Below, one piece after another: positions 23,418-31,881 of a DNA stretch of 64,000 bases. The position numbers and the translations under genes are program-made. Numbering within the stretch: the first letter of the stretch is position 1; each line of letters opens with the position of its first letter. Under the pieces are notes generated by a model, which saw nothing but the letters and a program-made list of their open reading frames with translations, had not been told where the DNA came from and ran no database searches. This DNA comes from Streptomyces olivoverticillatus (GTDB taxonomy: Bacteria; Actinomycetota; Actinomycetes; Streptomycetales; Streptomycetaceae). Location of the stretch: the NCBI RefSeq assembly GCF_014203555.1, contig NZ_JACHJH010000005.1:38126-102125 (forward strand), written 5' to 3'.

Positions 23418-24145
23418 GGGACAAGGGACTATCAGTACGCGCAGGTTGAGTTCAATAAAAGTGGCGTGCGTCACGATTGGCGTGTACGCGCCCAGAATTC
23501 GGACTTTCCGATCACGGGAGGGTCACGGTGCAGGGGGCGCCCGGATCCGCGATCACACGCCTCAGCACGGGGTTTGGGTCCCGGCGACGCCCGGCGCACG
23601 CCCTATCACTTTTGCAGCCCGCCCGTCGAGGCTGCCCACAAAATCCGGCCTCCGAACCTCTCGGCACGTGGCAGAACTCACGCCCCGCCCGTCTTGGCGC
23701 GACGCTTGCGAATCCTCACGCGGAGCGGGCCGCGGAAGCGGCCCGAGGCGCCGGGGACGACCGCTGACTGCCGTCCCCTCGGCGGATGGCGCTTCTTTAT
23801 CAGTTGACGGTTGAACGCGCGAATTTGCCATTGCGTAGCCGGTGCTGATAGTGGATCAAGGCTCCCACCAGCGCTTCCGCTCCGGAATGTCACCTATCGT
23901 GACCGGTCGGCCGCTTCGCGTATGAAGATCACCGCTCATCCGACTTGATGATCGTTCGCCAGGTGGTGGAGATCACAAACGTGGTCCTGTACGCCGTGTC
24001 GCAGATCACAGACCGACGGGCATAGGATGCAATCGACCCGGGCTTGTGAACTGCCTCACATGTGGCGATCTCCGCCAGGGGCCTCCCGCCGCCGGGTCCG
24101 GTCAGCCAGTAGTCAGCGTCGACAGACTGGAAGGAGCGAGGAGCG
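23418..24145. other. 0.7-kb intergenic region between the NlpC/P60 gene and nuoA
   Basis: No convincing gene on either strand. A minus-strand promoter for the hydrolase is visible close to its start (TTGAAC complement at 23450-23455, GATAGT complement at 23428-23433, 16 apart). Two hairpins occur (CGGGCCGC-GGAA-GCGGCCCG at 23726-23745, and GGGGACG/CGTCCCC around 23753-23777). The right end carries the nuo promoter and a Rex-like site. I looked for the conserved core of the c-di-AMP (ydaO) riboswitch on the minus strand and did not find it. Confidence 0.6.
23999..24061 (+). promoter_or_regulatory. nuo operon promoter with a Rex-like operator
   Basis: TCGCAG (23999-24004) and TAGGAT (24023-24028) are 18 bases apart. 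Just downstream TTGTGAACTGCCTCACAT (24044-24061) matches the Rex operator form TGTGAA-N4-TTCACA with one mismatch. Rex is the NADH/NAD+-sensing repressor of respiratory genes in streptomycetes. A site just after the start point would block transcription when NADH is low. Confidence 0.6.
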
Positions 24146-24505
24146 GTGAACGCCTACGCGCCCATCCTCGTACTGGGAGCCCTCGGTGCCGGCTTCGCGG
24201 TCTTCTCCGTGGTCATGGCATCGCTCATCGGCCCGAAGCGGTACAACCGCGCCAAGCTCGAAGCCTATGAATGCGGCATCGAGCCCACCCCGCAGCCGGC
24301 CGGCGGTGGCCGCTTCCCGATCAAGTACTACCTGACGGCGATGCTCTTCATCGTCTTCGACATCGAGATCGTCTTCCTCTACCCCTGGGCCGTCACCTTC
24401 GACGCCCTGGGGATGTTCGGGCTCGTCGAGATGCTCCTCTTCGTGCTCACCGTCTTCGTCGCCTACGCCTATGTATGGCGCCGCGGCGGCCTGGAATGGG
24501 ACTAG
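24146..24505 (+). CDS. nuoA: NADH-quinone oxidoreductase subunit A
   Basis: 119 residues, three membrane spans, with the NuoA signature KRYNRAKLEAYECGIEPTPQ and FDIEIVFLYPWAV. The conserved Glu/Asp-containing loop is part of the quinone-site region of complex I. GTG start with an AAGGAGCGAGGAG ribosome site. First gene of the 14-gene operon. Confidence 0.96.
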   Translation: MNAYAPILVLGALGAGFAVFSVVMASLIGPKRYNRAKLEAYECGIEPTPQPAGGGRFPIKYYLTAMLFIVFDIEIVFLYPWAVTFDALGMFGLVEMLLFVLTVFVAYAYVWRRGGLEWD

Positions 24506-24515
24506 GGGGCGCCCC

Positions 24516-25070
24516 ATGGGACTCGAGGAAAAGCTGCCCAGCGGCTTTCTGCTGACCACCGTCGAACAGGCCGCAGGCTGGGTGCGCAAGGCATCCGTCT
24601 TCCCGGCCACCTTCGGCCTGGCCTGCTGTGCCATCGAGATGATGACCACCGGAGCCGGGCGCTACGACCTCGCCCGCTTCGGCATGGAGGTCTTCCGCGG
24701 CTCGCCGCGGCAGGCCGACCTGATGATCGTGGCGGGCCGGGTCAGCCAGAAGATGGCGCCGGTGCTGCGGCAGGTCTACGACCAGATGCCCAACCCCAAG
24801 TGGGTGATCTCCATGGGCGTCTGCGCCTCCAGCGGCGGCATGTTCAACAACTACGCCATCGTGCAGGGCGTCGACCACATCGTCCCGGTCGACATCTATC
24901 TGCCCGGCTGCCCGCCGCGCCCCGAGATGCTGCTCGACTCGATCCTCAAGCTGCACAAGAAGATCCAGAACGAGAAGCTCGGCCCGCACCGCGAGGAAGC
25001 CGAGCGCGAGGCGGAGCAAACGGCCCTCAAGGCCCTGCCCTTGATCGACGCGAAGGGGCTGCTGCGATGA
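24516..25070 (+). CDS. nuoB: NADH-quinone oxidoreductase subunit B
   Basis: 184 residues carrying cluster N2: GLACCAIEMM (adjacent Cys near residue 37), a Cys in MGVCASSGG and the Cys in LPGCPPRPEM. N2 passes electrons to menaquinone. I start at ATG (MGLEEKLPSG), 10 bases after nuoA; the 15-codon longer reading would overlap nuoA. A paralogue, nuoB2, lies at 62.2 kb. Confidence 0.96.
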   Translation: MGLEEKLPSGFLLTTVEQAAGWVRKASVFPATFGLACCAIEMMTTGAGRYDLARFGMEVFRGSPRQADLMIVAGRVSQKMAPVLRQVYDQMPNPKWVISMGVCASSGGMFNNYAIVQGVDHIVPVDIYLPGCPPRPEMLLDSILKLHKKIQNEKLGPHREEAEREAEQTALKALPLIDAKGLLR

Positions 25071-25816
25071 GCGAGCCGACCGCCAAGGGTCCCAACGGCG
25101 TCAACCCCGACAAGGACGTCAACGCCCAGAACCTCCCCGGACAGCGCGGGGATCACGGCGAGACCATCCGCGTCCAGCGCGGCATGTTCGGCGCGAACAA
25201 CGGCGGCGACACCTCCGGCTATGGCCGCCTGGTGCGCACCGTGCGGCTGCCCGGCGAGGCCGTCCGCCCCTACGGCGGATGGTTCGACGAGGTGGCCGAC
25301 GAGCTGGAGGGCGCCCTGGAGGAGCAGGGGATCCCGGCCACGGGCGCCATCGAGAAGACCGTCGTCGACCGCGGCGAGATCACCTTCCACATCGCCCGCG
25401 AGCACCTGCCGCGGGTGGCCCGCACCCTGCGCGACGACCCGGCGCTCCGCTTCGAACTGTGCACGGGCGTGAGCGGAGTGCACTTCCCCGGCGACAAGGG
25501 CCGCGAGCTGCACGCCGTGTACCACCTGCGCTCGATCACCCACAACCGGCTGATCCGGCTGGAAGTCGCCGCCCCCGACGACGACCCGCACATCCCCTCC
25601 CTCGTCGAGGTCTATCCGACCAACGACTGGCACGAGCGCGAGACCTACGACTTCTTCGGGCTCGTCTTCGACGGCCACCCGGCGCTCACGCGGATCATGA
25701 TGCCCGACGACTGGCAGGGCTTCCCGCAGCGCAAGGACTATCCCCTCGGCGGCATCCCCGTCGAGTACAAGGGCGCCCAGATCCCGGCGCCCGACCAGCG
25801 GAGGTCGTACTCCTGA
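25067..25816 (+). CDS. nuoC: NADH-quinone oxidoreductase subunit C
   Basis: 249 residues in the hydrophilic connecting module. The family signature ERETYDFFGLVFDGHPALTR and the C-terminal WQGFPQRKDYPLGG are present. About 60 residues of polar sequence precede the conserved domain. Its ATG overlaps the nuoB stop (ATGA). Separate from nuoD here, unlike the fused NuoCD of enterobacteria. Confidence 0.95.
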   Translation: MSEPTAKGPNGVNPDKDVNAQNLPGQRGDHGETIRVQRGMFGANNGGDTSGYGRLVRTVRLPGEAVRPYGGWFDEVADELEGALEEQGIPATGAIEKTVVDRGEITFHIAREHLPRVARTLRDDPALRFELCTGVSGVHFPGDKGRELHAVYHLRSITHNRLIRLEVAAPDDDPHIPSLVEVYPTNDWHERETYDFFGLVFDGHPALTRIMMPDDWQGFPQRKDYPLGGIPVEYKGAQIPAPDQRRSYS

Positions 25817-27138
25817 TGCCGACATCCAACGCCAGCCCCCGCGAGACCACCGAAGGCACGGTCTACACCGTCACCGGCGGCGACTGGGACGAGATCGCCG
25901 CGGCGGCGAAGCGGGCCGACGACGAACGCATCGTCGTCAACATGGGCCCGCAGCACCCCTCCACGCACGGCGTCCTCCGGCTCATCCTGGAGATCGACGG
26001 CGAGACGGTCACCGAAGCCCGCTGCGGCATCGGCTACCTCCACACCGGCATCGAGAAGAACCTCGAATACCGCAACTGGACCCAGGGCACCACGTTCGTC
26101 ACGCGCATGGATTACCTGACGCCCTTCTACAACGAAGTGGCGTACTGCCTGGGCGTGGAGAAGCTGCTCGGCATCGAGGAGCAGATCCCCGACCGGGCCA
26201 CCGTCATCCGGGTCATGCTCATGGAGCTGAACCGAATCTCCTCCCACCTGGTGGCCATCGCCACCGGCGGCATGGAGCTCGGCGCCACCACGATCATGAT
26301 CTACGGGTTCCGGGACCGCGAGCTCGTCCTCGACGTCTTCGAGCTGATCACCGGCCTGCGCATGAACCACGCCTACGTGCGCCCCGGCGGCCTCGCCCAG
26401 GACCTGCCGCCCGGCGCCATGGACCAGGTGCGCGAGGTCATCAAGAAGATGCGCCGCAACCTCCCCGAATACGACAAGCTCGCCACCGGCAACCCCATCT
26501 TCAAGGGCCGCATGCAGAACGTCGGCTACCTCGACCTCGCGGGCTGCATGGCGCTCGGCGCGACCGGGCCCATCCTGCGCTCGACGGGCCTGCCGCACGA
26601 CCTGCGCAAGGCCCAGCCCTACTGCGGCTACGAGAATTACGAGTTCGACGTCCCCACCGCCGACACCTGCGACGCCTACGGCCGCTTCCTGATCCGGCTG
26701 GAGGAGATGAGGCAGTCGCTGCGCATCGTCGAGCAGTGCCTGGACCGGCTGCAGCCCGGCCCGGTCATGGTCGCCGACAAGAAGATCGCCTGGCCCGCCC
26801 AGCTGGCCCTCGGCCCGGACGGCCTCGGCAACTCCCTCGACCACATCAAGAAGATCATGGGCACCTCGATGGAGGCCCTCATCCACCACTTCAAGCTGGT
26901 GACCGAGGGCTTCCGGGTGCCGCCCGGCCAGGCCTACACGGCCGTGGAGTCCCCCAAGGGCGAGCTGGGCGTGCACGTGGTCAGCGATGGCGGCACCCGC
27001 CCCTACCGGGTCCACTTCCGGGACCCGTCCTTCACCAACCTCCAGGCCGTGGCGGCGATGTGCGAGGGCGGCATGGTCGCCGACGTGATCGTCGCCGTCG
27101 CGTCCATCGATCCGGTTATGGGAGGCGTCGACCGGTGA
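25816..27138 (+). CDS. nuoD: NADH-quinone oxidoreductase subunit D
   Basis: 440 residues, homologous to the [NiFe]-hydrogenase large subunit. NMGPQHPSTHGVLRLI near residue 42 and YLHTGIEKNLE near 74 line the quinone pocket, and the C-terminus ends ASIDPVMGGVDR as in other NuoD proteins. ATG overlaps the nuoC stop by one base (TGATG). The N-terminal ~35 residues are an actinobacterial extension. Confidence 0.96.
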   Translation: MPTSNASPRETTEGTVYTVTGGDWDEIAAAAKRADDERIVVNMGPQHPSTHGVLRLILEIDGETVTEARCGIGYLHTGIEKNLEYRNWTQGTTFVTRMDYLTPFYNEVAYCLGVEKLLGIEEQIPDRATVIRVMLMELNRISSHLVAIATGGMELGATTIMIYGFRDRELVLDVFELITGLRMNHAYVRPGGLAQDLPPGAMDQVREVIKKMRRNLPEYDKLATGNPIFKGRMQNVGYLDLAGCMALGATGPILRSTGLPHDLRKAQPYCGYENYEFDVPTADTCDAYGRFLIRLEEMRQSLRIVEQCLDRLQPGPVMVADKKIAWPAQLALGPDGLGNSLDHIKKIMGTSMEALIHHFKLVTEGFRVPPGQAYTAVESPKGELGVHVVSDGGTRPYRVHFRDPSFTNLQAVAAMCEGGMVADVIVAVASIDPVMGGVDR

Positions 27139-28016
27139 CTGACGTCGAACTGGGGATGCCCCAACTCCCCGCACCCGACTACCCCGAGGACGTGCGGTCC
27201 CGGCTGGAGGCGGATGCCCGTGAGGTGATCGGCCGTTACCCCGACAGCCGCAGCGCCCTGTTGCCCCTGCTCCACCTCGTCCAGGCCGAGGAGGGCCACG
27301 TCTCCCGCACCGGCATCCGCTTCTGTGCGGATCTCCTCGGGCTCACCACGGCCGAGGTGACGGCGGTGGCCACCTTCTACACCATGTACCGGCGCAAGCC
27401 GGGCGGCGAGTACCAGGTGGGGGTGTGCACCAACACCCTGTGCGCGGTGCTCGGCGGCGACGCCGTCTTCGCCGCGCTCCAGCGCCACTTGGGCGTCGGC
27501 AACGGAGAGACCACCGAAGACGGCAAGATCACCCTTGAGCACATCGAGTGCAACGCCGCCTGCGACTTCGCGCCGGTGGTGATGGTCAACTGGGAGTTCT
27601 TCGACAACCAGACGCCCGGGAGCGCCGAGCGGCTCGTCGACGACCTGCGCGCCGGGCGCACCGTCACCCCCACCCGCGGGGCGCCCCTGTGCACGTACAA
27701 GGAGACGGCCCGCATCCTGGCCGGCTTCCCCGACCAGCGGCCGGGCGCGGTCGAGGCGGGCGGCGGCGCCGGGCCCGCCTCGCTCGCGGGGCTGCGGCTG
27801 GCCAAGGGCGAGAGCGCCCCGGCCCGCGTGGGACCGCCGCGCGGCGCGCCCCCGCACGACGAGCAGCCGCCCCGGCACCCGAGCTCCCACGCCCGCCCGT
27901 CGCCCGACCACCACCCCTCAACGAGTCCCTCCGGGACGCAGCAGTCTCCGCAGCAGACATCCGCCTCGGACCCCGACCACCCCAGCGGTCCGGTCACCGA
28001 GGAGGGGGAAGGATGA
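27135..28016 (+). CDS. nuoE: NADH-quinone oxidoreductase subunit E with long C-terminal tail
   Basis: 293 residues. The first ~200 are the thioredoxin-like NuoE domain with the N1a 2Fe-2S ligands in VCTNTLC and ECNAACDF. The last ~90 residues are Pro/Ser/Gly-rich (EAGGGAGPASLAG onward to SGPVTEEGEG), low in complexity and probably disordered; most NuoE proteins end soon after the second Cys pair. GTG start overlaps the nuoD stop (GTGA). Confidence 0.94.
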   Translation: MTDVELGMPQLPAPDYPEDVRSRLEADAREVIGRYPDSRSALLPLLHLVQAEEGHVSRTGIRFCADLLGLTTAEVTAVATFYTMYRRKPGGEYQVGVCTNTLCAVLGGDAVFAALQRHLGVGNGETTEDGKITLEHIECNAACDFAPVVMVNWEFFDNQTPGSAERLVDDLRAGRTVTPTRGAPLCTYKETARILAGFPDQRPGAVEAGGGAGPASLAGLRLAKGESAPARVGPPRGAPPHDEQPPRHPSSHARPSPDHHPSTSPSGTQQSPQQTSASDPDHPSGPVTEEGEG

Positions 28017-29365
28017 CCGTGGCACCGGAGATCTTCGAGACCAGCCCGGAGAAACTGCTCACGCCCGTCCTGAGCGCCTTCTGGGACGAGCCCCGCTCCT
28101 GGACGCTGGAGACCTACCTGCGGCACGAGGGCTACCAGGGCGTGCGCAAGGCCCTGGCGATGTCCCCCGACGAGGTCATCGCCTACGTCAAGGACTCCGG
28201 GCTGCGCGGCCGCGGCGGCGCGGGCTTCCCCACCGGGATGAAGTGGCAGTTCATCCCGCAGGGCGACGGCAAGCCGCACTACCTCGTGGTCAACGCGGAC
28301 GAGTCCGAGCCGGGCACCTGCAAGGACATCCCCCTCCTCTTCGCCAATCCGCATTCCCTCCTGGAGGGCATGCTGATCGCCTGCTACGCGATCCGCTGCA
28401 ACCGCGCCTTCATCTATCTGCGCGGCGAAACCGTCCCCGTGCTGCGGCGGCTGCACGAGGCCGTGCGCGAGGCGTACGCGGCGGGCTATCTCGGCCGGAA
28501 CGTCCTGGGCAGCGGACTCGACGTCGACATCACCGTGCACGCGGGGGCGGGCGCCTACATCTGCGGCGAGGAGACGGCCCTCCTCGACTCGCTCGAAGGG
28601 CGCCGCGGCCAGCCCCGGCTCCGGCCCCCCTTCCCCGCCGTCGCGGGCCTGTACGCGTGCCCCACTGTGGTGAACAACGTCGAGTCCATCGCCTCGGTTC
28701 CCGCGATCCTCCGGCGCGGCAAGGAATGGTTCCGTTCGATGGGCAGCGAGAAGTCCCCGGGCTTCACGCTCTACTCGCTCAGCGGCCACGTCGCCTCCCC
28801 CGGCCAGTACGAGGCGCCGCTGGGCGTCACCCTGCGCCAGTTGCTCGGGATGAGCGGCGGCATGCGCCCCGGCCACCGGCTCAAGTTCTGGACCCCCGGC
28901 GGCTCTTCGACGCCGCTGCTCACCGACGAGCACCTGGACGTGCCGCTCGACTACGAGGCCGTGGGTGCGGCCGGCTCCATGCTCGGCACCAAGGCGCTGC
29001 AGTGCTTCGACGAGACGACGTGCGTCGTCCGGGCGGTGACGCGCTGGACGGAGTTCTACGCCCACGAGTCCTGCGGCAAGTGCACGCCCTGCCGCGAAGG
29101 CACCTACTGGCTGGTGCAGTTGATGCGCGACATCGAGGCGGGCAAGGGCCGGATCCCGGACCTCGACAAGCTCGCCGACATCGCCGACAACATCAACGGC
29201 AAGTCCTTCTGCGCCCTCGGCGACGGCGCCGCGAGCCCGATCTTCTCCTCGCTCAAGTACTTCCGCGCCGAGTACGAGCAGCACGTCAAGGGCCGGGGCT
29301 GCCCCTTCGACCCGGCGAAGTCCACCGTGTGGGCCGACCAGTCGCACCCGGAGGTGCACGTATGA
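28013..29365 (+). CDS. nuoF: NADH-quinone oxidoreductase subunit F (FMN and NADH site)
   Basis: 450 residues. GLRGRGGAGFPTGMKW near residue 63 binds NADH and FMN, VVNADESEPGTCKD contacts FMN, and the N3 4Fe-4S motif is ESCGKCTPCREG near residue 352 plus a later Cys in GKSFCALGD. It accepts hydride from NADH. Overlaps nuoE by ATGA. Confidence 0.97.
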   Translation: MTVAPEIFETSPEKLLTPVLSAFWDEPRSWTLETYLRHEGYQGVRKALAMSPDEVIAYVKDSGLRGRGGAGFPTGMKWQFIPQGDGKPHYLVVNADESEPGTCKDIPLLFANPHSLLEGMLIACYAIRCNRAFIYLRGETVPVLRRLHEAVREAYAAGYLGRNVLGSGLDVDITVHAGAGAYICGEETALLDSLEGRRGQPRLRPPFPAVAGLYACPTVVNNVESIASVPAILRRGKEWFRSMGSEKSPGFTLYSLSGHVASPGQYEAPLGVTLRQLLGMSGGMRPGHRLKFWTPGGSSTPLLTDEHLDVPLDYEAVGAAGSMLGTKALQCFDETTCVVRAVTRWTEFYAHESCGKCTPCREGTYWLVQLMRDIEAGKGRIPDLDKLADIADNINGKSFCALGDGAASPIFSSLKYFRAEYEQHVKGRGCPFDPAKSTVWADQSHPEVHV

Positions 29366-31881
29366 CCGTCACCACGTCCGCACCCTCCGGAGGGGGAGGC
29401 GCGGCCGTTCCGCCCGACGACCTGGTGTCCGTCACCATCGACGGCATCGCCGTCTCGGTGCCCAAGGGCACACTCGTGATCCGCGCCGCGGAGCTGCTCG
29501 GCATCGAGATCCCGCGCTTCTGCGACCATCCGCTGCTCGATCCCGTCGGCGCCTGCCGCCAGTGCATCGTGGAGGTCGAGGGCCAGCGCAAGCCGATGGC
29601 GTCCTGCACCATCACGTGCACGGACGGCATGGTGGTCAAGACGCAGCTCACCTCGCCCGTCGCCGAGAAGGCGCAGCGCGGCGTGATGGAGCTGCTGCTG
29701 ATCAACCATCCGCTGGACTGCCCGGTCTGCGACAAGGGCGGCGAGTGCCCGCTGCAGAACCAGGCGATGTCCGCCGGCCAGGCCGACAGCCGCTTCGAGG
29801 GCCGCAAGCGCACCTACGAGAAGCCGGTGCCGATCTCGGCGCAGGTGCTGCTGGACCGGGAGCGGTGCGTGCTGTGCGCGCGCTGCACCCGCTTCTCCAA
29901 CGAGATCGCGGGCGACCCGATGATCGAGCTGCTGGAGCGGGGCGCGCTGGAGCAGGTGGGCATCGGCGAGGGCGATCCGTTCCGGTCGTACTTCTCGGGC
30001 AACACCATCCAGATCTGTCCGGTGGGCGCGCTGACGTCGGCGGCCTACCGGTTCCGGGCCCGCCCCTTCGACCTGGTCTCCTCGCCGTCGGTGTGCGAAC
30101 ACTGCGCGGGCGGCTGCGCGGTGCGCACGGACCACCGGCGCGGCAAGGTGATGCGCCGCCTGGCCGCGGAGGACCCGGAGGTCAACGAGGAGTGGCTGTG
30201 CGACAAGGGGCGCTTCGCGTTCCGCTACGCGCAGCGGCCGGAGCGTTTCACCACCCCGCTGGTGCGGGACGCCGACGGGGTGCTGCGGACGGCGAGCTGG
30301 CCCGAGGCCCTGGAGGCCGCGGCCCGCGGGCTGGGCGCGGCCCGGGGCCGCGCCGGGGTGCTCACGGGCGGGCGGCTGACCGTCGAGGACGCGTACGCCT
30401 ACGCCAAGTTCGCCCGCATCGCCCTGGAGACGCACGACGTGGACTTCCGGGCGCGGGTGCACAGCGCCGAGGAGGCCGACTTCCTGGCGGCCGAAGTGGC
30501 CGGTCGGGGGCGGGATCTGGACGGCTCCGGAGTCACCTACCGGTCGCTGGAGGAGGCGCCCGCGGTGCTCCTGGTGGGCCTGGAGGCGGAGGAGGAGGCG
30601 CCCGGCATCTTCCTGCGACTGCGCAAGGCGTGGCGCAAGCACGGGCAGCGCACCTTCGCCCTGGCCACGCACGCCACACGGGGCCTGGGGAAGGCGGGCG
30701 GCACGCTGCTGCCCGCCGCGCCCGGCACGGAGACGGAGTGGCTGCGGGCGCTGGCCGAGGGGTCGGCGGCGGGGCTGGACGCGAACGGCCGGGCGGCGGC
30801 CGACGCGCTGCGCGCCCCCGGCGCGGTGATCCTGGCCGGGGAGCGGCTGGCGGGCGTGCCGGGCGGCCTGACGGCCGCGGTGGCGGCGGCCGCGTCGACG
30901 GGCGCGCGCCTGGTGTGGATCCCGCGCCGGGCGGGCGAGCGGGGCGCGGTCGAGGCGGGCGCCCTGCCGGGGCTGCTGCCCGGCGGCCGCCCGGCCACCG
31001 ATCCCCGGGCCCGGGAGGAGACGGCGGCCGCGTGGGGCGTCGGGGAGCTGCCGCGCAGCCCCGGCCGGGACACCGGCCACATCGTGGAGGCCGCGGCCAC
31101 CGGCGAGCTGTCGGCGCTGCTGGTGGGCGGCGTGGAGGTCGCGGACCTGCCCGATCCGGCGCGGGCCCGCGAGGCCCTGGACGCGGTGGGCTTCCTGGTG
31201 AGCCTGGAGCAGCGGCCGAGCGAGGTGGCGGACCGGGCGGACGTGGTGCTGCCGGTCGCGGCGGTGGCCGAGAAGGCGGGGACGTTCCTCGACTGGGAGG
31301 GCAGGGCCCGCCCGTTCGAGCCGGCGATCCGCCGGGAGCAGCTGACGCACGGCGTGGCACAGCTGCCGGACCTGCGGGTGCTGCACATGCTGGCGGACGC
31401 CATGGAGGTGAACCTCGCGCTGCCGGACGTCTCCGCGGCGCGGGCCGAGCTGACCCGGCTGGGGTGCTGGGCGGGGGAGCGGGCCGCGGGGCCGGCTTCG
31501 AGCGCGGCCGCGCTGCCGCGGCCGGAGCGCGGGGAGGCGGTGCTCGCGGGGCACCGGCTGCTGCTCGACCGGGGCCGGCTGCAGGACGGTGACGACGCGC
31601 TGGCGGCCACCCGGCATCCGGCGCTCGCCCGGCTCTCGGCGGCGACGGCCGTGGAGGCGGGGGTGCGCGACGGAGAGGTGCTGGCGGTGACCGGCCCGGC
31701 GGGCACGGTCCGGCTGCCCTTGCAGATCACACCGATGCCCGACCGGGTGGTGTGGCTGCCGCTGAACTCCGTGGGCGGCGGCGTCGCTTCGGACACCGGG
31801 GTCCGCCCGGGCGGGCTCGTACGGATCGGGGCGGACACCGGCGCGGGCGCCGGGACGCCGGAGACGGAGGAGCGGTCGTGA
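29362..31881 (+). CDS. nuoG: NADH-quinone oxidoreductase subunit G
   Basis: 839 residues. An N-terminal 2Fe-2S ferredoxin domain (CDHPLLDPVGACRQCIVEVE), the His/Cys cluster site HPLDCPVCDKGGECPLQ, a 4Fe-4S ferredoxin-like pair (RCVLCARCTRF and IQICPVGALT), then another Cys set CEHCAGGCAV and a molybdopterin-oxidoreductase-like half without the cofactor. It carries electrons from NuoF to NuoI. The second half is Ala/Gly/Arg-rich and poorly conserved. Confidence 0.95.
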   Translation: MTVTTSAPSGGGGAAVPPDDLVSVTIDGIAVSVPKGTLVIRAAELLGIEIPRFCDHPLLDPVGACRQCIVEVEGQRKPMASCTITCTDGMVVKTQLTSPVAEKAQRGVMELLLINHPLDCPVCDKGGECPLQNQAMSAGQADSRFEGRKRTYEKPVPISAQVLLDRERCVLCARCTRFSNEIAGDPMIELLERGALEQVGIGEGDPFRSYFSGNTIQICPVGALTSAAYRFRARPFDLVSSPSVCEHCAGGCAVRTDHRRGKVMRRLAAEDPEVNEEWLCDKGRFAFRYAQRPERFTTPLVRDADGVLRTASWPEALEAAARGLGAARGRAGVLTGGRLTVEDAYAYAKFARIALETHDVDFRARVHSAEEADFLAAEVAGRGRDLDGSGVTYRSLEEAPAVLLVGLEAEEEAPGIFLRLRKAWRKHGQRTFALATHATRGLGKAGGTLLPAAPGTETEWLRALAEGSAAGLDANGRAAADALRAPGAVILAGERLAGVPGGLTAAVAAAASTGARLVWIPRRAGERGAVEAGALPGLLPGGRPATDPRAREETAAAWGVGELPRSPGRDTGHIVEAAATGELSALLVGGVEVADLPDPARAREALDAVGFLVSLEQRPSEVADRADVVLPVAAVAEKAGTFLDWEGRARPFEPAIRREQLTHGVAQLPDLRVLHMLADAMEVNLALPDVSAARAELTRLGCWAGERAAGPASSAAALPRPERGEAVLAGHRLLLDRGRLQDGDDALAATRHPALARLSAATAVEAGVRDGEVLAVTGPAGTVRLPLQITPMPDRVVWLPLNSVGGGVASDTGVRPGGLVRIGADTGAGAGTPETEERS

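Noticed and set aside
23600..23800. Plus-strand frame (MACTRPEF...) in the NlpC-nuoA gap
   Set aside because: Codon third-position bias is weak, there is no ribosome site, and the frame overlaps hairpins.
23418..24000. c-di-AMP (ydaO) riboswitch upstream of the NlpC/P60 gene
   Set aside because: This is a common location for it in actinobacteria, but the conserved GGGTGAATC and AGGATAGG-type core sequences are not found.
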